Of a stretch of 64,000 nucleotides of DNA, positions 8,624 through 18,695 are shown piece by piece. The stretch is from Methylobacterium sp. AMS5 (lineage in GTDB: Bacteria > Pseudomonadota > Alphaproteobacteria > Rhizobiales > Beijerinckiaceae). Each line of letters starts with the position of its first letter. Positions within the stretch are counted from its first letter, which is position 1. A program made the position numbers and the translations under genes. The notes beneath the pieces are model-generated. The model worked only from the letters and a program-made list of their open reading frames with translations, did not search any database and was not told where the DNA came from. Where the stretch lies: contig NZ_CP006992.1 in the NCBI RefSeq assembly GCF_001542815.1, positions 5,275,501 through 5,339,500 on the forward strand, given 5' to 3'.

Positions 8624-9703
8624 TCAGTTCTTCGGCTCCGCGCCGGGCTCGGTCCGGTCGGAACGACCGAGGATCCATTCGCGTGTTGCCTTGACCCAAG
8701 GGGGCTGGCCCTCGCGGCCGTCGCCGACCACCACCGTCGCGGTCATGCCCGCCACCAGGGTCACTTCCGGCGGAACGTGGTCGATGCGAATGCGCACCGG
8801 CACCCGCTGGGCGAGGCGCACCCAGGTATAGACCGGATCGACGTTCGGCAGCCCTTGCGTGCTCGTCGCGGCGTTGGCCGTCGAGATGCCGAGCGTCAGG
8901 CTCTCAACCGTGCCCTTCAGCGGGGCGCCGTAGCCCATCAGCGCCATCTCGGCGGGGGCGCCGACGCGGATATGCGCCATCTTGGTCTCTTCGAAATAGC
9001 CGTCGATCCAGAAGGAATCGGTGTCGATCACCCGCGCGTTGGCGGTGCCGGTCTGGGCGTAGTCGCCGACCCGCAGGAGCAGGTTGGTGACGCGCCCGTT
9101 CACGGTCGAGCGCACCTGCGTACGCTCGAGGTTCTTCTTCGCCTGCGAGAGCTGCGACTTGGCGGTCTCCAGCGCCGCCTCGGCGATCTTGGCGGTGCCC
9201 GCGAATTGCTGCTTCTCCTCGACCGAGGTCGAGATCGTCGAAAGCGCGGCACGCCGGGCCGATTGCGCCTGCTTGACCGAGAGGTCGGCCTCGCGGTTCT
9301 TGATCTCGGCCTCGGCCGAGACCACCGCCTCCTGATAGTCGAACGGGTCGATGACGTAGAGAACGTCGCCCTTCTTCACCTCCTGGTTGTCGGTGACCCT
9401 CAGCTCGACGATGGTGCCGGCCACCTGCGGGGCGATGTTGACCACCTGCACGCGGACCCGTCCGTCACGTGTCCAGGGCGCCGTTACGTAGAACTGCCAG
9501 ACGATGGTGGCCGCCACCGCCGCGAAGGCGAGGACGAGGCCGGTCGCGGCCAGCCGCAGCAGACGGGCCCCTCGCCGGCGCCGCGCGACGGGGGGCGCCT
9601 CGGCCGGGCCTTGCGCCTTGCGCGGCTCGTCGGAATGCGTCGCGTCGGCCGATCCATGATCCTGTTGCCGGCTCTCGCCCGGCCCGTCGTCGTCGCGTTT
9701 CAC
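8624..9703 (-). CDS. HlyD-family periplasmic adaptor (AaeA/EmrA type)
   Basis: I start this at the GTG ending at 9703, which overlaps the preceding stop as GTGA. That gives 359 residues. After a charged cytoplasmic tail there is one membrane anchor (LLRLAATGLVLAFAAVAATIV). The barrel-sandwich half follows (VRVQVVNIAPQVAGTI), then a coiled-coil hairpin (residues about 120-210, Glu/Ala/Gln-rich), the second lipoyl half (RTQVRSTVNGRVTNLLLRVG) and the beta-barrel. Such adaptors link an inner-membrane pump to the outside. Here the partners are the AaeX-like and FUSC proteins encoded just upstream, as in E. coli aaeXAB, which exports aromatic acids. Confidence 0.88.
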   Translation of the reverse strand: MKRDDDGPGESRQQDHGSADATHSDEPRKAQGPAEAPPVARRRRGARLLRLAATGLVLAFAAVAATIVWQFYVTAPWTRDGRVRVQVVNIAPQVAGTIVELRVTDNQEVKKGDVLYVIDPFDYQEAVVSAEAEIKNREADLSVKQAQSARRAALSTISTSVEEKQQFAGTAKIAEAALETAKSQLSQAKKNLERTQVRSTVNGRVTNLLLRVGDYAQTGTANARVIDTDSFWIDGYFEETKMAHIRVGAPAEMALMGYGAPLKGTVESLTLGISTANAATSTQGLPNVDPVYTWVRLAQRVPVRIRIDHVPPEVTLVAGMTATVVVGDGREGQPPWVKATREWILGRSDRTEPGAEPKN

Positions 9704-9894
9704 AGAAGCACCACCACGAGCGCGAGAAGGCAGACGTAGATCCCCGCTTCCGCCAGAGGCGGGTTGGCGACGAAGCGCCCGAACCGGATCCAGCGGAACA
9801 CGACCCGGAGTGCCACCAAGAGCGCGAAGGCGATCAGCGCGTAGGCGACGAAGGGCGAAACCAGGATCCCGCCGATGGTGAGGTCGTGCTGCAT
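9700..9894 (-). CDS. DUF1656 (AaeX-like) small membrane protein
   Basis: This 64-residue protein has two hydrophobic segments (SPFVAYALIAFALLVALRVVF and GIYVCLLALVVVLL) around a short Arg-rich loop. DUF1656 proteins such as AaeX accompany HlyD adaptors and FUSC pumps, as here. The gene lies 8 bases after the FUSC stop and overlaps the adaptor start by four bases, so the three should be co-translated. Its exact role in the pump is unknown. Confidence 0.85.
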   Translation of the reverse strand: MQHDLTIGGILVSPFVAYALIAFALLVALRVVFRWIRFGRFVANPPLAEAGIYVCLLALVVVLL

Positions 9895-9902
9895 GGAGGA
9901 CG

Positions 9903-11939
9903 TCAGGAGCTGGGAAGGGAGAGGCGCCGGAAGAAGCGCCCGTGCCGCCGGATAACGCGCGAGGCCGTCGCGAGGTCTGTGACGGCACGCGCGAGTTGCA
10001 GGCGCACGGTGCGGTCCTGCACGCGCGCCTCGCCGATCAGTGCGCGCGCCGCCCGGTCGAGATCGTCCGAGCTGGCGCAGGCGAGCGCTTCGCGCGCCCG
10101 ACCGATCAGCGGGGCGAGGCCGCGGACCTCGTTCAACGGGCGCAGTTGCGCGTGGGCCCGTGCCGCGGCGGCCTCCAACTGCGCCACGGCGAAGGCATGC
10201 TGCAGGCTCGCCCGGCGCACCGCGCCGCTGCCGGAATTCCAGGCCGAGAATTGGAACAGCCGGTCGGCATTGAGGCTGGTGCGCGTCGTGGCGTCGCCGC
10301 CCTCCCCCGCGAGCGCTTCGGCAAGGTCTTCACGGGCCTCTTCGAGGGCGAAGGCACGGTGCTGCGAGGCGGAGATCGGCAGGACGAGGCGGATCGTCAG
10401 GAACAGGATCACCGCCGCGAAGACGACCAGCAGCGCGTTCACGAGGAAGGTCTGCGGATCGTAGGATTGCGGGTTCTCCGGCGCCAGCAGCACCGGCGTG
10501 AACACGAGGGTGATGAAGCCGATGGTGAAGCTCGGCGGGTGCAGCGAGACGAGGCAACCGAAGAAGACCGGCGGCGCCATGGCGATGGCGAGCAGGGGAA
10601 AGCCCTGGTTGCCGTTGAGCATCACGAACAGGATGAACCCGGCGCAGAGGGCGGCGAGCGGCATCCCGATCAGGACGCCCTGCGCGAACTTGCGCGGATC
10701 GGGCGTGACCGAGGACAGAGAGCAGGTCGCCGCGACCTGAACCAGGGCGAAGGAGGATTGCGGCAGCCCGAGCAGGATGAACAGCCCGGCCGCGAGGCCG
10801 AACGCGATCATCACGCGCAACGCCGCCCGCAGGGCGACCTGAAAGTCGCGATGGGTCGGCAACGCGATGTCGCGCAGGGGCTCATGGCCGTCCGAGAGGG
10901 CGCGCACCCCGTCCTCGGCGAAGGTCGCGGCGTTGACGACGTCCAGGGCGCGCTGAAGCGCCACGATCTCGTCGAGGGTCGCACCGGCATCGCACATGCC
11001 GGCATCCACGAGGTCGCGCAGCCGCGCGCCGTCGCGGGCAAGCGCTTTGGGGCGCGATCCGTCCCCCTCCGAGACCGCGCGCAGGGCGAGCGCCTGCGCT
11101 TCCCGCACACGCTTGCCGGGATCGGGGATGGGGCTCATCGCGGCCGTGAGCGCCCGGCTCGCCGCGGCCAGGACGTAGAGCGCGGCGATGGCGCTGCGGG
11201 CCCCTGCGGCCCGATGCACGCCGTCGTCGAGTTCGCCCGCGATGGCACTGGCATCACCCCGCATCGGCGCGATCTGCCGGATCAGGGCGGCGGTGCGCTC
11301 GGGGCCGGGATCGCCCTGCGTCAGGCTCTCGCGGGCAAAGGCCTTGGCCGCCGCATGGGCCGCGGCTAGGCGCGGGAGCAGGGCTTTCCACGTGCTCGGC
11401 GAGGCGAGCGCATCGTTGATGAAGGTGATCGCAACGATGCCGACGGCCATCGCCGCGACGCGGCCGATGGCGGCATCGAACACCGTCTGCGGTGCATCGA
11501 TATGTGCGACCGCGATGATCGCCACCGTGTAGCCGGAGAGCATCGCCCCGTAGGCGCGGGTATCCTGCAGGAATTGTGAGACGAAGACGCAGAGACCGAG
11601 CCAGCAGGCGAAGCTGACGAGCAGGAGCACCCGGTCCTGCCCGAACAGGGCGATCAGCACGATGCCGACGATGCCGCCGACGACCGTGCCGAGGAAGCGG
11701 TAGCCCGCCTTCGACAGGGCTTGGCCGCGCTTGGGCTGGGCGAGAATGGCGACGCAGACCGCCGCCGACGACGCGCTGTCGAGCTGGAGCCAGAACGCGG
11801 CATAGAGCGCCAGCATCATCGCCAGCCAGATCCGGATGGCGAAGGCCCAGGCGGCGGGTTGGGGCACCCAACGGTCGAGGGTGTCGATCAGGCGCTCGCC
11901 GAGGCCGGCGCCGCTGGTCCGCTGCGCCGCCCCGCTCAC
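9903..11939 (-). CDS. FUSC family efflux/permease protein (AaeB-like)
   Basis: The open frame extends upstream to 12017, but the GTG at 11939 overlaps the previous stop (GTGA) and gives MSGAAQRTSGAGLGERLI, so I use it (678 residues). The protein has the fusaric-acid-resistance layout: a membrane half (WAFAIRIWLAMMLALYAAFW onward, about six helices), a soluble helical middle, a second membrane half (RVMIAFGLAAGLFILLGLPQ onward) and a soluble tail. Family members such as AaeB export aromatic carboxylic acids with a HlyD adaptor. Order and overlaps with DUF1656 and HlyD genes support an aaeB-type pump. Confidence 0.85.
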   Translation of the reverse strand: MSGAAQRTSGAGLGERLIDTLDRWVPQPAAWAFAIRIWLAMMLALYAAFWLQLDSASSAAVCVAILAQPKRGQALSKAGYRFLGTVVGGIVGIVLIALFGQDRVLLLVSFACWLGLCVFVSQFLQDTRAYGAMLSGYTVAIIAVAHIDAPQTVFDAAIGRVAAMAVGIVAITFINDALASPSTWKALLPRLAAAHAAAKAFARESLTQGDPGPERTAALIRQIAPMRGDASAIAGELDDGVHRAAGARSAIAALYVLAAASRALTAAMSPIPDPGKRVREAQALALRAVSEGDGSRPKALARDGARLRDLVDAGMCDAGATLDEIVALQRALDVVNAATFAEDGVRALSDGHEPLRDIALPTHRDFQVALRAALRVMIAFGLAAGLFILLGLPQSSFALVQVAATCSLSSVTPDPRKFAQGVLIGMPLAALCAGFILFVMLNGNQGFPLLAIAMAPPVFFGCLVSLHPPSFTIGFITLVFTPVLLAPENPQSYDPQTFLVNALLVVFAAVILFLTIRLVLPISASQHRAFALEEAREDLAEALAGEGGDATTRTSLNADRLFQFSAWNSGSGAVRRASLQHAFAVAQLEAAAARAHAQLRPLNEVRGLAPLIGRAREALACASSDDLDRAARALIGEARVQDRTVRLQLARAVTDLATASRVIRRHGRFFRRLSLPSS

Positions 11940-12370
11940 CGCACCGTCTCGAGGCCGGATGCCAACTCTTGCCGCCGATCCCGGGCTTGGCGCGCGACCC
12001 GCATCTGCCACAGGCACAGCAACGGCGTGACGACGAGTTCGAGGGCGAGCGCTGCGAGCATGGTCAGCGACGGCACGCCGGTCAGCGAAAGCCCGAGCAG
12101 TCGCGCCAGCCCGCCGAGGACCACGACGAGGGTGAGGAAGCGGAACAGCCGCGACTTGTCCTCGATCCCCGGCACGCAGGTGAAGAACAGGATGCCGATC
12201 CCGGTCAGCAGGCCCGACAGATAGCGGAAATGGCTGTCGGCCGAGATGTTGACCGGCGTACCGCCGCCGATGCCGTCGATGCCGAACAGCACGCCGTAGA
12301 GGCCCGCCAGAACGGGGACGATGGCGGCGACCGCCACCGTGCGCTGCAGGATGCGGCGTTCACGCTCCAT
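11936..12370 (-). CDS. DUF4345 family membrane protein
   Basis: This 144-residue protein has four hydrophobic stretches (VAVAAIVPVLAGLYGVLFGI, YLSGLLTGIGILFFTC, FLTLVVVLGGLARLLG and LAALALELVVTPLLCLW), the pattern of DUF4345. No function is known for the family. Its stop overlaps the FUSC start, making it the first gene of the efflux operon. A role in the pump is inferred from position only. Confidence 0.75.
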   Translation of the reverse strand: MERERRILQRTVAVAAIVPVLAGLYGVLFGIDGIGGGTPVNISADSHFRYLSGLLTGIGILFFTCVPGIEDKSRLFRFLTLVVVLGGLARLLGLSLTGVPSLTMLAALALELVVTPLLCLWQMRVARQARDRRQELASGLETVR

Positions 12371-12532
12371 ATCGGTGAGGCTTTCGTCTTCGCTTTCATG
12401 CGCTCCCGCGCGGAGCCGGCATCCGCTTCGGCGCGGGAGCCCGTCGGACCAGATCGGCGGGGCAACACGCTCGCCGCTTTTGGGTTCATCCGGCGCCGGT
12501 TCGATCGTCGGCGCGGGTGATCCCCGCCCCCG

Positions 12533-12814
12533 TCAGGCCTTCTGTTCCTTCAGGCGCTTGACGCACTTGCTGTAATATTGCGGCCATTTCGGTCCCTGGG
12601 CCGCCTTCTCGGTGGCGGAGAGCGCGCGCCACTCGGCGCCGCACTTCTTCTGCCGCTCGCGCGCGGCGGATTGAGCTACGCTCGGCTCCTTCGCGGTCTG
12701 CTCCTTCGTCGTCTCCCTGGCGCTCGGCGCGTTCCAGGCTTCCCTGGCCGTCGCGGCTTGGGCCAGGAGGAGCGGCGCGGCCATCAGGGCGGCGGCGAGG
12801 AGACGAGAGAGCAT
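12533..12814 (-). CDS. small secreted two-cysteine protein
   Basis: The ATG at 12814 starts a 93-residue product with a signal peptide (LLAAALMAAPLLLAQAATA, cleavage near residue 23). The mature part is Lys/Glu-rich and ends in a compact block with two cysteines: KKCGAEWRALSATEKAAQ and YSKCVKRLKEQKA. Short exported proteins of this kind are common in related genomes and have no assigned role. I do not recognise a named family with certainty, although the spacing vaguely recalls PsiF-like repeats. Confidence 0.65.
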   Translation of the reverse strand: MLSRLLAAALMAAPLLLAQAATAREAWNAPSARETTKEQTAKEPSVAQSAARERQKKCGAEWRALSATEKAAQGPKWPQYYSKCVKRLKEQKA

Positions 12815-12934
12815 CGGGCGACTCCGGTGGGTTGGATTCGGCGGCTTGGCCGTCCACGCCGCATCACAGCCGCATCGGGGCCCAAAGAGCAAGCGTCCTC
12901 TACAACTTGCGCACGATTGCCCTGGTCACGCGCG

Positions 12935-13110
12935 GGCCTCAATCGCCGGCGCCGGCCTCCGCGGATCGTCTCGGTCCCCTGGGCTTCCGCTCCGCTCGAG
13001 GGGCGTCCAGAACAGAGGTTCCGGAAAGACCCCGCTGCGCGCGGCGCTCTTCGCGCCGCAAAGCCGCCATGCGGCTTCGAGCAATGGCCTTCCCCGGAAC
13101 TTGGCCTTCG
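12935..13110. repeat. dispersed intergenic repeat, copy A (within a 372-base gap)
   Basis: The gap 12815-13186 holds no gene. Inside it, the segment starting CAATCGCCGGCGCC (12943) and containing CGCGCCGCAAAGCCGC and CGGCTTCGAGC is recognisably the same element as the one at 24236-24370. The blocks shared by the two copies are 10-16 bases long in the same order. Edges are approximate. Confidence 0.55.
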
Positions 13111-13186
13111 GCTTGAGCCGCCGGGCCGTTCCGCGCTACCTCGTGAACCGAGGATGGGCGCGGGCCCGCTTTTCCGGGATGCCAGC

Positions 13187-13822
13187 ATGGCGGTCACGAC
13201 GGCGCAGCCGATCGAACTCTACACCTGGAGCACGCCGAACGGGTGGAAGATCCCGATCATGCTCGAAGAGTGCGGGCTGCCGTACCGGGTCGTGCCGGTG
13301 AACATCGGCAAGGGCGAGCAGATGGCGCCCGACTTTCTCAGCATCTCCCCCAACAATAAGATCCCGGCCATCGTCGATCCCGACGGACCGGGCGGCACGC
13401 CGATCTCGGTGTTCGAGTCGGGCGCGATCCTGCAATATCTCGGACGCAAGACCGGCTGCCTCTATCCGCGCGACGAGCGCGCCCGCACCGCGGTGGACGA
13501 GTGGCTGTTCTGGCAAGTCGGCGGCCTCGGACCCATGCTGGGGCAGGCCCATCATTTCCGCATCTACGCGCAGGAGAAGATCCCCTACGCCATCGATCGG
13601 TTCACGGAGGAAGCCAAACGCCTCTACGGCGTCCTTGACCGGCGGCTTGCCGACCATGAATATCTCGCCGACGCGTACTCGATCGCCGACATCGCCGCGC
13701 TGACCTGGGCGAAGTTCCACGGCAAGCAGGGCATCGCGATCGAGGCGTTGCCGAACGTCCGCCGCTGGCTCGACGCACTGCTCGCCCGGCCGGCGGTGCA
13801 GCGCGGCCTCAACGCGATCTGA
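13187..13822 (+). CDS. yfcG: YfcG-type (nu-class) glutathione transferase
   Basis: The ATG at 13187 gives a 211-residue protein that follows E. coli YfcG closely. It has ELYTWSTPNGWKIPIMLEE with the active-site Thr, FLSISPNNKIPAIVD (thioredoxin-fold cis-Pro), FESGAILQYL (glutathione site), WLFWQVGGLGPMLGQAHHF and the C-terminal YSIADIA. YfcG acts as a glutathione-dependent disulfide reductase in the cytosol. Longer upstream frames exist but run through the intergenic repeat. It stands alone. Confidence 0.88.
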   Translation: MAVTTAQPIELYTWSTPNGWKIPIMLEECGLPYRVVPVNIGKGEQMAPDFLSISPNNKIPAIVDPDGPGGTPISVFESGAILQYLGRKTGCLYPRDERARTAVDEWLFWQVGGLGPMLGQAHHFRIYAQEKIPYAIDRFTEEAKRLYGVLDRRLADHEYLADAYSIADIAALTWAKFHGKQGIAIEALPNVRRWLDALLARPAVQRGLNAI

Positions 13823-14675
13823 CGCGGGGCCATCCGATAGGTCGGAAGCTCGACGTGCAAGGCGTGTTTGTCCGCGGGCCGGCACACCTGCCGGGGAGCT
13901 TCAGGCCGGCCCGCGGGCCCGTCCCGGCGCCGAGGGTAGAGGCGAGGACAGGCTCCCCAGTCTCGCCGACGATTGATGCTGCTTTGTGTCCGCCGGCGGC
14001 AGCGGTCCCCCGCGATGGGGGCGCCTGCCGCTTCGTGCGGTGTCCTCGTCGATGCGCTGAGGTGTCGGCTCCACCGGGACATGCGCGGCGTCGGGAACCG
14101 ACCTCGGAGAGGCACAATTCGCGGTCGCATCGGATCCGGCGCTGATGTCCCGCCCGATGCGGACGGCTCTCTCGCATCGCCGCTCGTAAGCCGTTGCCGA
14201 CGAACGATTTTACTTGCCAAGCATTCGCCGGCACAAGAATCGGAAGGCTTGGCGGCAAATTCCCGCTTGACGGCCTGCCAATACGGACGCAGTCTACATT
14301 CGTGCTTCGCGCTCGGAAGCACATCGGCCATTAACCGCGTGATCTTTGCGTGGTTTGTTGGCGAAAGCTGGAGGAGACAAGGATGACTCCACCGCAGCAT
14401 GAAGCCGCAACGATAGTCTGAGAACCCGTTCGGTCTCGGACTGAGTGGCCCGCCACGAACACCGGACGGAAGCGGATCCTTAGGGGCGCAGAAGCGGCCG
14501 ACACGGCACGACTTCGAACACGCATCAGCCCCACCTGCGGACCGCTTCCGCCGCGGTTTCTATTGTCGGTGCGAAGGCTTTCACCGTGCCAGCCGTCGAG
14601 GCTCGCGCGGATTTCAGCACGGACCGTGCCGTTGAAGGCAAGCCTCTGACCGCGCTCTGTGCGCTTCCGGCCGGC
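13823..14675. other. 853-base gap without a supported gene
   Basis: Between yfcG and the end of tolB no frame has a credible start, composition or motif, and I see no tRNA. pal, which normally follows tolB, is not here in any frame. The region holds one strong inverted repeat (13872-13916), and at 14383 a 12-codon frame with a good Shine-Dalgarno that I do not call as a gene. Confidence 0.7.
13872..13916. repeat. perfect 12-base inverted repeat
   Basis: CCGCGGGCCGGC (13872-13883) and its exact reverse complement (13905-13916) are separated by 21 bases, about 50 bases after the yfcG stop. It would form a very stable stem but has no T-run. It may end yfcG transcription in a factor-dependent manner. 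Confidence 0.5.
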
Positions 14676-16016
14676 TTACTTGCCCGACAACAGCGGCGAC
14701 CAGGTCGGGTCCGAGGCGAAGGACGGGGTCGGCACCGGCTGCTCCACCTTGCCGGTGATGTCGACCATGTAGAGCTTGCCGCCGCCCTGCCCGCCGGGAT
14801 CGCGGAAGAACATCACGTACTGGCCGTTCGGCGCGAAGGTCGGGCTCTCGTTGTGAAAGCCCTCGGTCAGCACCCGCTCGCCCGAGCCGTCGGGCTTCAT
14901 CACGCAGATGGCAAAGCCGCCCTTGCGTTGCCGGGTGAAGGCGATGAGGTCACCGCGGGGCGACCAAGCCGGCTGCGAGGCCGAGCCCTCGCCGAAGGAG
15001 AGCCGGCGCGGATTCGAGCCGTCGGCCCCCATCACGTAGATCTGCTGCGAGCCGCCGCGGTCGGATTCGAACACGATCTGGCTGCCGTCCGGCGCGTAGC
15101 TCGGCGAGGTGTCGATCGCCAGCCCCTGCGTCACCGGCGTCTGCGCCTTCGAGGCGATGTCGACGGTGACGATGTCGGCGTTGCCGCCCTGCTGCACGCT
15201 CATCACGAGGCGGCGCCCGTCCGGCGAGAAGCGCGGGCTCGCGCTCATCGACGCGAAGTTGCCGACCGTCTGACGCTTGCCGGTTTCCAGATCGATCATC
15301 TGGACCTTGGGCTGCTGGCCCGGCGCCTGGGTCATGAAGGCGATGTCCTGCCCCGCCGGCGAGTAGCGCGGCGCCACCACCGAGACGTCGCCGCCGCCTG
15401 TGAGCGCGCGGACATTGGCGCCGTCCTGATCCATCACCATCAGGCGCTTGCGACGGTTCTCCTTCGGGCCGGACTCGTCGACAAAGGCGACGCGGCTGTC
15501 GAACCACGGCCCGAGGCCGGTGACCTTGGTGTAGACCGCATCCGACACGAGATGCCCGGTGCGGCGCGCGTTGGCGACGTCGGTGCCGTATTGCTGGCCT
15601 GTGATCTGCTGGCCCGAGGCGACATCCCACAGGCGGAAGGCGACGGTGAGCCGGCCCGAGGCGTCGCGCCCGACCCGTCCGGTCACCAGCGCCTGAACGC
15701 CCGCGCCCTTCCACGCCTCGAAGTTCGGTGCCGCGTCGAAGCTCGGGTTCTCGGGGAAGCGCCCCTTCTCCAGCGGCGTGAAGTAGCCGGAGCGGCGCAG
15801 GTTGTTCGTGATGACGCTGGCCACCAGCGTGCCGAGGCTGGCGTCGCCCGCGAAGTCGGCGACGGCGATCGGCATCGGCTGGAAGGCGCCGCTGCCGATG
15901 CGGAGCTGCAGCTGCGCCCGTGCCGGAGTCGCGGCGGGCAGCGCCAGGGCGAGGACGCCGAGCGCGGCCGTGAGCGCCGGCAGGAGGGTGCGCCGGGTGA
16001 AGGCTGTTCCAGGCAT
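14676..16016 (-). CDS. tolB: Tol-Pal system translocation protein TolB
   Basis: This 446-residue protein carries a signal peptide (residues 1-34, ending ATPARA), an N-terminal D1 domain (VADFAGDASLGTLVASVITNNLRRSGYF) and a six-bladed beta-propeller. Its blades repeat motifs such as SPRFSPDGRRLVMS, SPSYAPDGSQIVFES, QPAWSPRGDLIAF and SPTFAPNGQYVMF. TolB works in the periplasm between TolA and Pal to keep the outer membrane attached during division. It is the last gene of tolQRAB here, 78 bases after tolA. Pal is expected directly downstream but is absent. Confidence 0.95.
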   Translation of the reverse strand: MPGTAFTRRTLLPALTAALGVLALALPAATPARAQLQLRIGSGAFQPMPIAVADFAGDASLGTLVASVITNNLRRSGYFTPLEKGRFPENPSFDAAPNFEAWKGAGVQALVTGRVGRDASGRLTVAFRLWDVASGQQITGQQYGTDVANARRTGHLVSDAVYTKVTGLGPWFDSRVAFVDESGPKENRRKRLMVMDQDGANVRALTGGGDVSVVAPRYSPAGQDIAFMTQAPGQQPKVQMIDLETGKRQTVGNFASMSASPRFSPDGRRLVMSVQQGGNADIVTVDIASKAQTPVTQGLAIDTSPSYAPDGSQIVFESDRGGSQQIYVMGADGSNPRRLSFGEGSASQPAWSPRGDLIAFTRQRKGGFAICVMKPDGSGERVLTEGFHNESPTFAPNGQYVMFFRDPGGQGGGKLYMVDITGKVEQPVPTPSFASDPTWSPLLSGK

Positions 16017-16094
16017 GGGACAAGTCCAGGTCGTTCGGGGAATGCGAGAAAGAAAGGCCGATGACGCGGTGGATCGGCGGGTCGAGCCGGCGGA

Positions 16095-17480
16095 TCACAC
16101 GGGCGAGAACTCGAACTCGGCGTTGATGGCCTTCCAGTCGTTGTAATACGGCGCGTACTGGGCCGGAATCTTGAAGGGCGCGCAGCGCCGCACCGCCCGC
16201 AGCGCCGCCTGGGCGATCGACTGATCGACCGAGTTGTTGCCCGCGCGCATGACCCTCGGCTCGGTGGTGAGCGATCCGTCCGGGTTGAGGCGGATGTCGA
16301 GCATCGGCAGCACTACGCCCTGCGTCGCGCCGGGCGGCGCCGAGTAGCAGCGCTCGATCTGCTGTTGCAGCATGCCGACGAGGGCGCCGCGCAAGGACGG
16401 CGAGAGGCGCTGGGCGGTGCCGGAGGCCGTACCGAGCGAGGCCGTGCGTTGCACTTCGCGGCCGGTCGAGCCGGTCGATTGCGAGGCGGCGCGGGTCTGC
16501 ATTTCGCGGCTGTCGCCGGGGCTGGTCCTGTTGGCGAGTTCCGCCTGCTGGCGCGCCTTGGCCTCGGCATCGGCCTTCGCCTTGGCGTCGGCCATCGCCT
16601 TGGCCTTGGCTTTCGCGGCGGCTTCGGCTTTTGCCCTCGCTTCGGCATCCGCCTTGGCCTTGGCTTCGGCGACCTGCTTGCGGTGCCCGGCCTCCGCCTC
16701 GGCTTTTGCGGCCGCTTCGGCCTTGGCCTTCGCTTCAGCCTTGGCTTCGGCTTCGGCCTTAGCCTCCGCTTTCGCCCTGGCGTCGGCCTTCGCCTTGGCC
16801 TCGGCGCGCGCCTTTGCCTTCGCCTCAGCGGCCTTGGCCGCGGCTTCGGCCTCGGCCTGTTCGCGCTCGACCAGCTTCTGCAATTCTTCGCGTTTCTCGG
16901 CCTCCGCCTTCGCGGCGGCGGCCTTCGCTTCGGCCGCCTCGGCCGCCGCGGCCTTCGCCGCTTCGGCCTTTGCGGCGGCATCCGCCTTCGCTTTGACCTC
17001 GGCCTTGGCCTTCGCCTCGGCGGCCTTGGCCGCGGCCGCTTTTTCGGCTTCGGCCTTGGCGGCTTCCGCCTTGGCCGCGGCGGCCTCCGCTTCTTCCTTC
17101 ACCAGGTCGGCGGTGTCGGCGCGCAGAGGCATCGCATCGACGGCGGCGAGCCGGGTGTCGGCGGTGCGGGTGGGCGCGGCCGGCGCGTCGGTCTTGGCGT
17201 TCTCGGGCTCGCGCTGCTCGTGCTTCTCCGCCACGCGATCGGCGCGATTCGGGTTGTTCTCGGGCTTTTCCGCGTTGAGTTCACCACGGGTCAATTCGGA
17301 GAATTGCTGCTCGGTCAGCACCTCGACCGGCACGCCCTCCTGCCCTTCCGGCAGGACCGGCGCGGCGATGGTGAACAGGGCGGCGCCCAGCACGGCAGCA
17401 TGGACCGCGGCCGAGATCCAGACGCCGGGTTCGCGCTTTCGGAAAGACTCGGTGAGTGAATGGGGCCAGCGCAGAGCCAC
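16095..17480 (-). CDS. tolA: Tol-Pal system protein TolA
   Basis: This is a 461-residue TolA with the normal three parts. One N-terminal membrane anchor lies at about residues 21-40 (WISAAVHAAVLGAALFTIAA). The long periplasmic helix of Ala/Lys/Glu (AEAKAKA-type repeats) covers about residues 120-320. The compact C-terminal domain has CYSAPPGATQGVVLPMLDIR and AIAQAALRAVRRCAPF. TolA transmits force from TolQR to TolB-Pal. The helix makes the coding DNA nearly repetitive. It starts 14 bases after the tolR stop. Confidence 0.93.
   Translation of the reverse strand: MALRWPHSLTESFRKREPGVWISAAVHAAVLGAALFTIAAPVLPEGQEGVPVEVLTEQQFSELTRGELNAEKPENNPNRADRVAEKHEQREPENAKTDAPAAPTRTADTRLAAVDAMPLRADTADLVKEEAEAAAAKAEAAKAEAEKAAAAKAAEAKAKAEVKAKADAAAKAEAAKAAAAEAAEAKAAAAKAEAEKREELQKLVEREQAEAEAAAKAAEAKAKARAEAKAKADARAKAEAKAEAEAKAEAKAKAEAAAKAEAEAGHRKQVAEAKAKADAEARAKAEAAAKAKAKAMADAKAKADAEAKARQQAELANRTSPGDSREMQTRAASQSTGSTGREVQRTASLGTASGTAQRLSPSLRGALVGMLQQQIERCYSAPPGATQGVVLPMLDIRLNPDGSLTTEPRVMRAGNNSVDQSIAQAALRAVRRCAPFKIPAQYAPYYNDWKAINAEFEFSPV
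16540..17100. repeat. imperfect Ala/Lys/Glu codon repeats inside tolA
   Basis: Short units encoding AEAKAKA and similar heptads recur throughout this segment, mainly as GCC-TTG/TTC-GCC patterns on the plus strand. It encodes the TolA helical rod and is likely to vary in length between strains. Confidence 0.7.
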
Positions 17481-17494
17481 GGTGCCTTGCTCCG

Positions 17495-17944
17495 CTAATT
17501 CGATTCCGGCTCGGTGACGAGGGCGACCTTCTTGAAGCCGCCGCCGGTCACGATCGCCATCACCTGGGCCACGCGCCCGTAATCGACGCGCTTGTCGCCG
17601 CGCACGAACACCCGCTCCTCGGTGCCGGTCTTGGAGGTCTGCATGAGCTGGGGCACGATGTCGTCGTCCTTCAGCTCGATCTCACCGAGATAGACCTCGC
17701 CCGTGCGGCGGATCGAGATCGTGATCGGCTTGACGTCGGAGTTGAGCGGGCTCGCCTTCGATTGCGGCAGGTCGAGGGGCACGCCGACCGTCATCATCGG
17801 TGCCGCGACCATGAAGACGATCAGCAGAACCAGCACGACGTCGATGAACGGCGTCATGTTGATTTCGTTGATGGCGCCGTGCCCGCGCCGTCCGCGGCGG
17901 CGGCGCTTGCCGCCGCCCTGTGCCGCGCCGTGCGTCATGCCCAT
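17495..17944 (-). CDS. tolR: Tol-Pal system protein TolR (ExbD family)
   Basis: This 149-residue protein has a basic cytoplasmic N-terminus ([14 protein letters not shown]). The signature [20 protein letters not shown] opens the single membrane helix, with the proton-pathway Asp at residue 35. A periplasmic ExbD-type domain follows ([33 protein letters not shown]). TolR assembles with TolQ into the proton-driven motor of the inner membrane. The gene lies 34 bases after tolQ and 14 bases before tolA. Confidence 0.94.
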   Translation of the reverse strand: MGMTHGAAQGGGKRRRRGRRGHGAINEINMTPFIDVVLVLLIVFMVAAPMMTVGVPLDLPQSKASPLNSDVKPITISIRRTGEVYLGEIELKDDDIVPQLMQTSKTGTEERVFVRGDKRVDYGRVAQVMAIVTGGGFKKVALVTEPESN

Positions 17945-17978
17945 CGATTAGCTCCCGCTTTCGATCTGCTTCGGACGC

Positions 17979-18695
<717 letters not shown>

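Noticed and set aside
13624..14400. 258-codon minus-strand frame after tolB, checked as a possible pal
   Set aside because: It has no lipobox and no OmpA-type motif, and the composition is non-coding.
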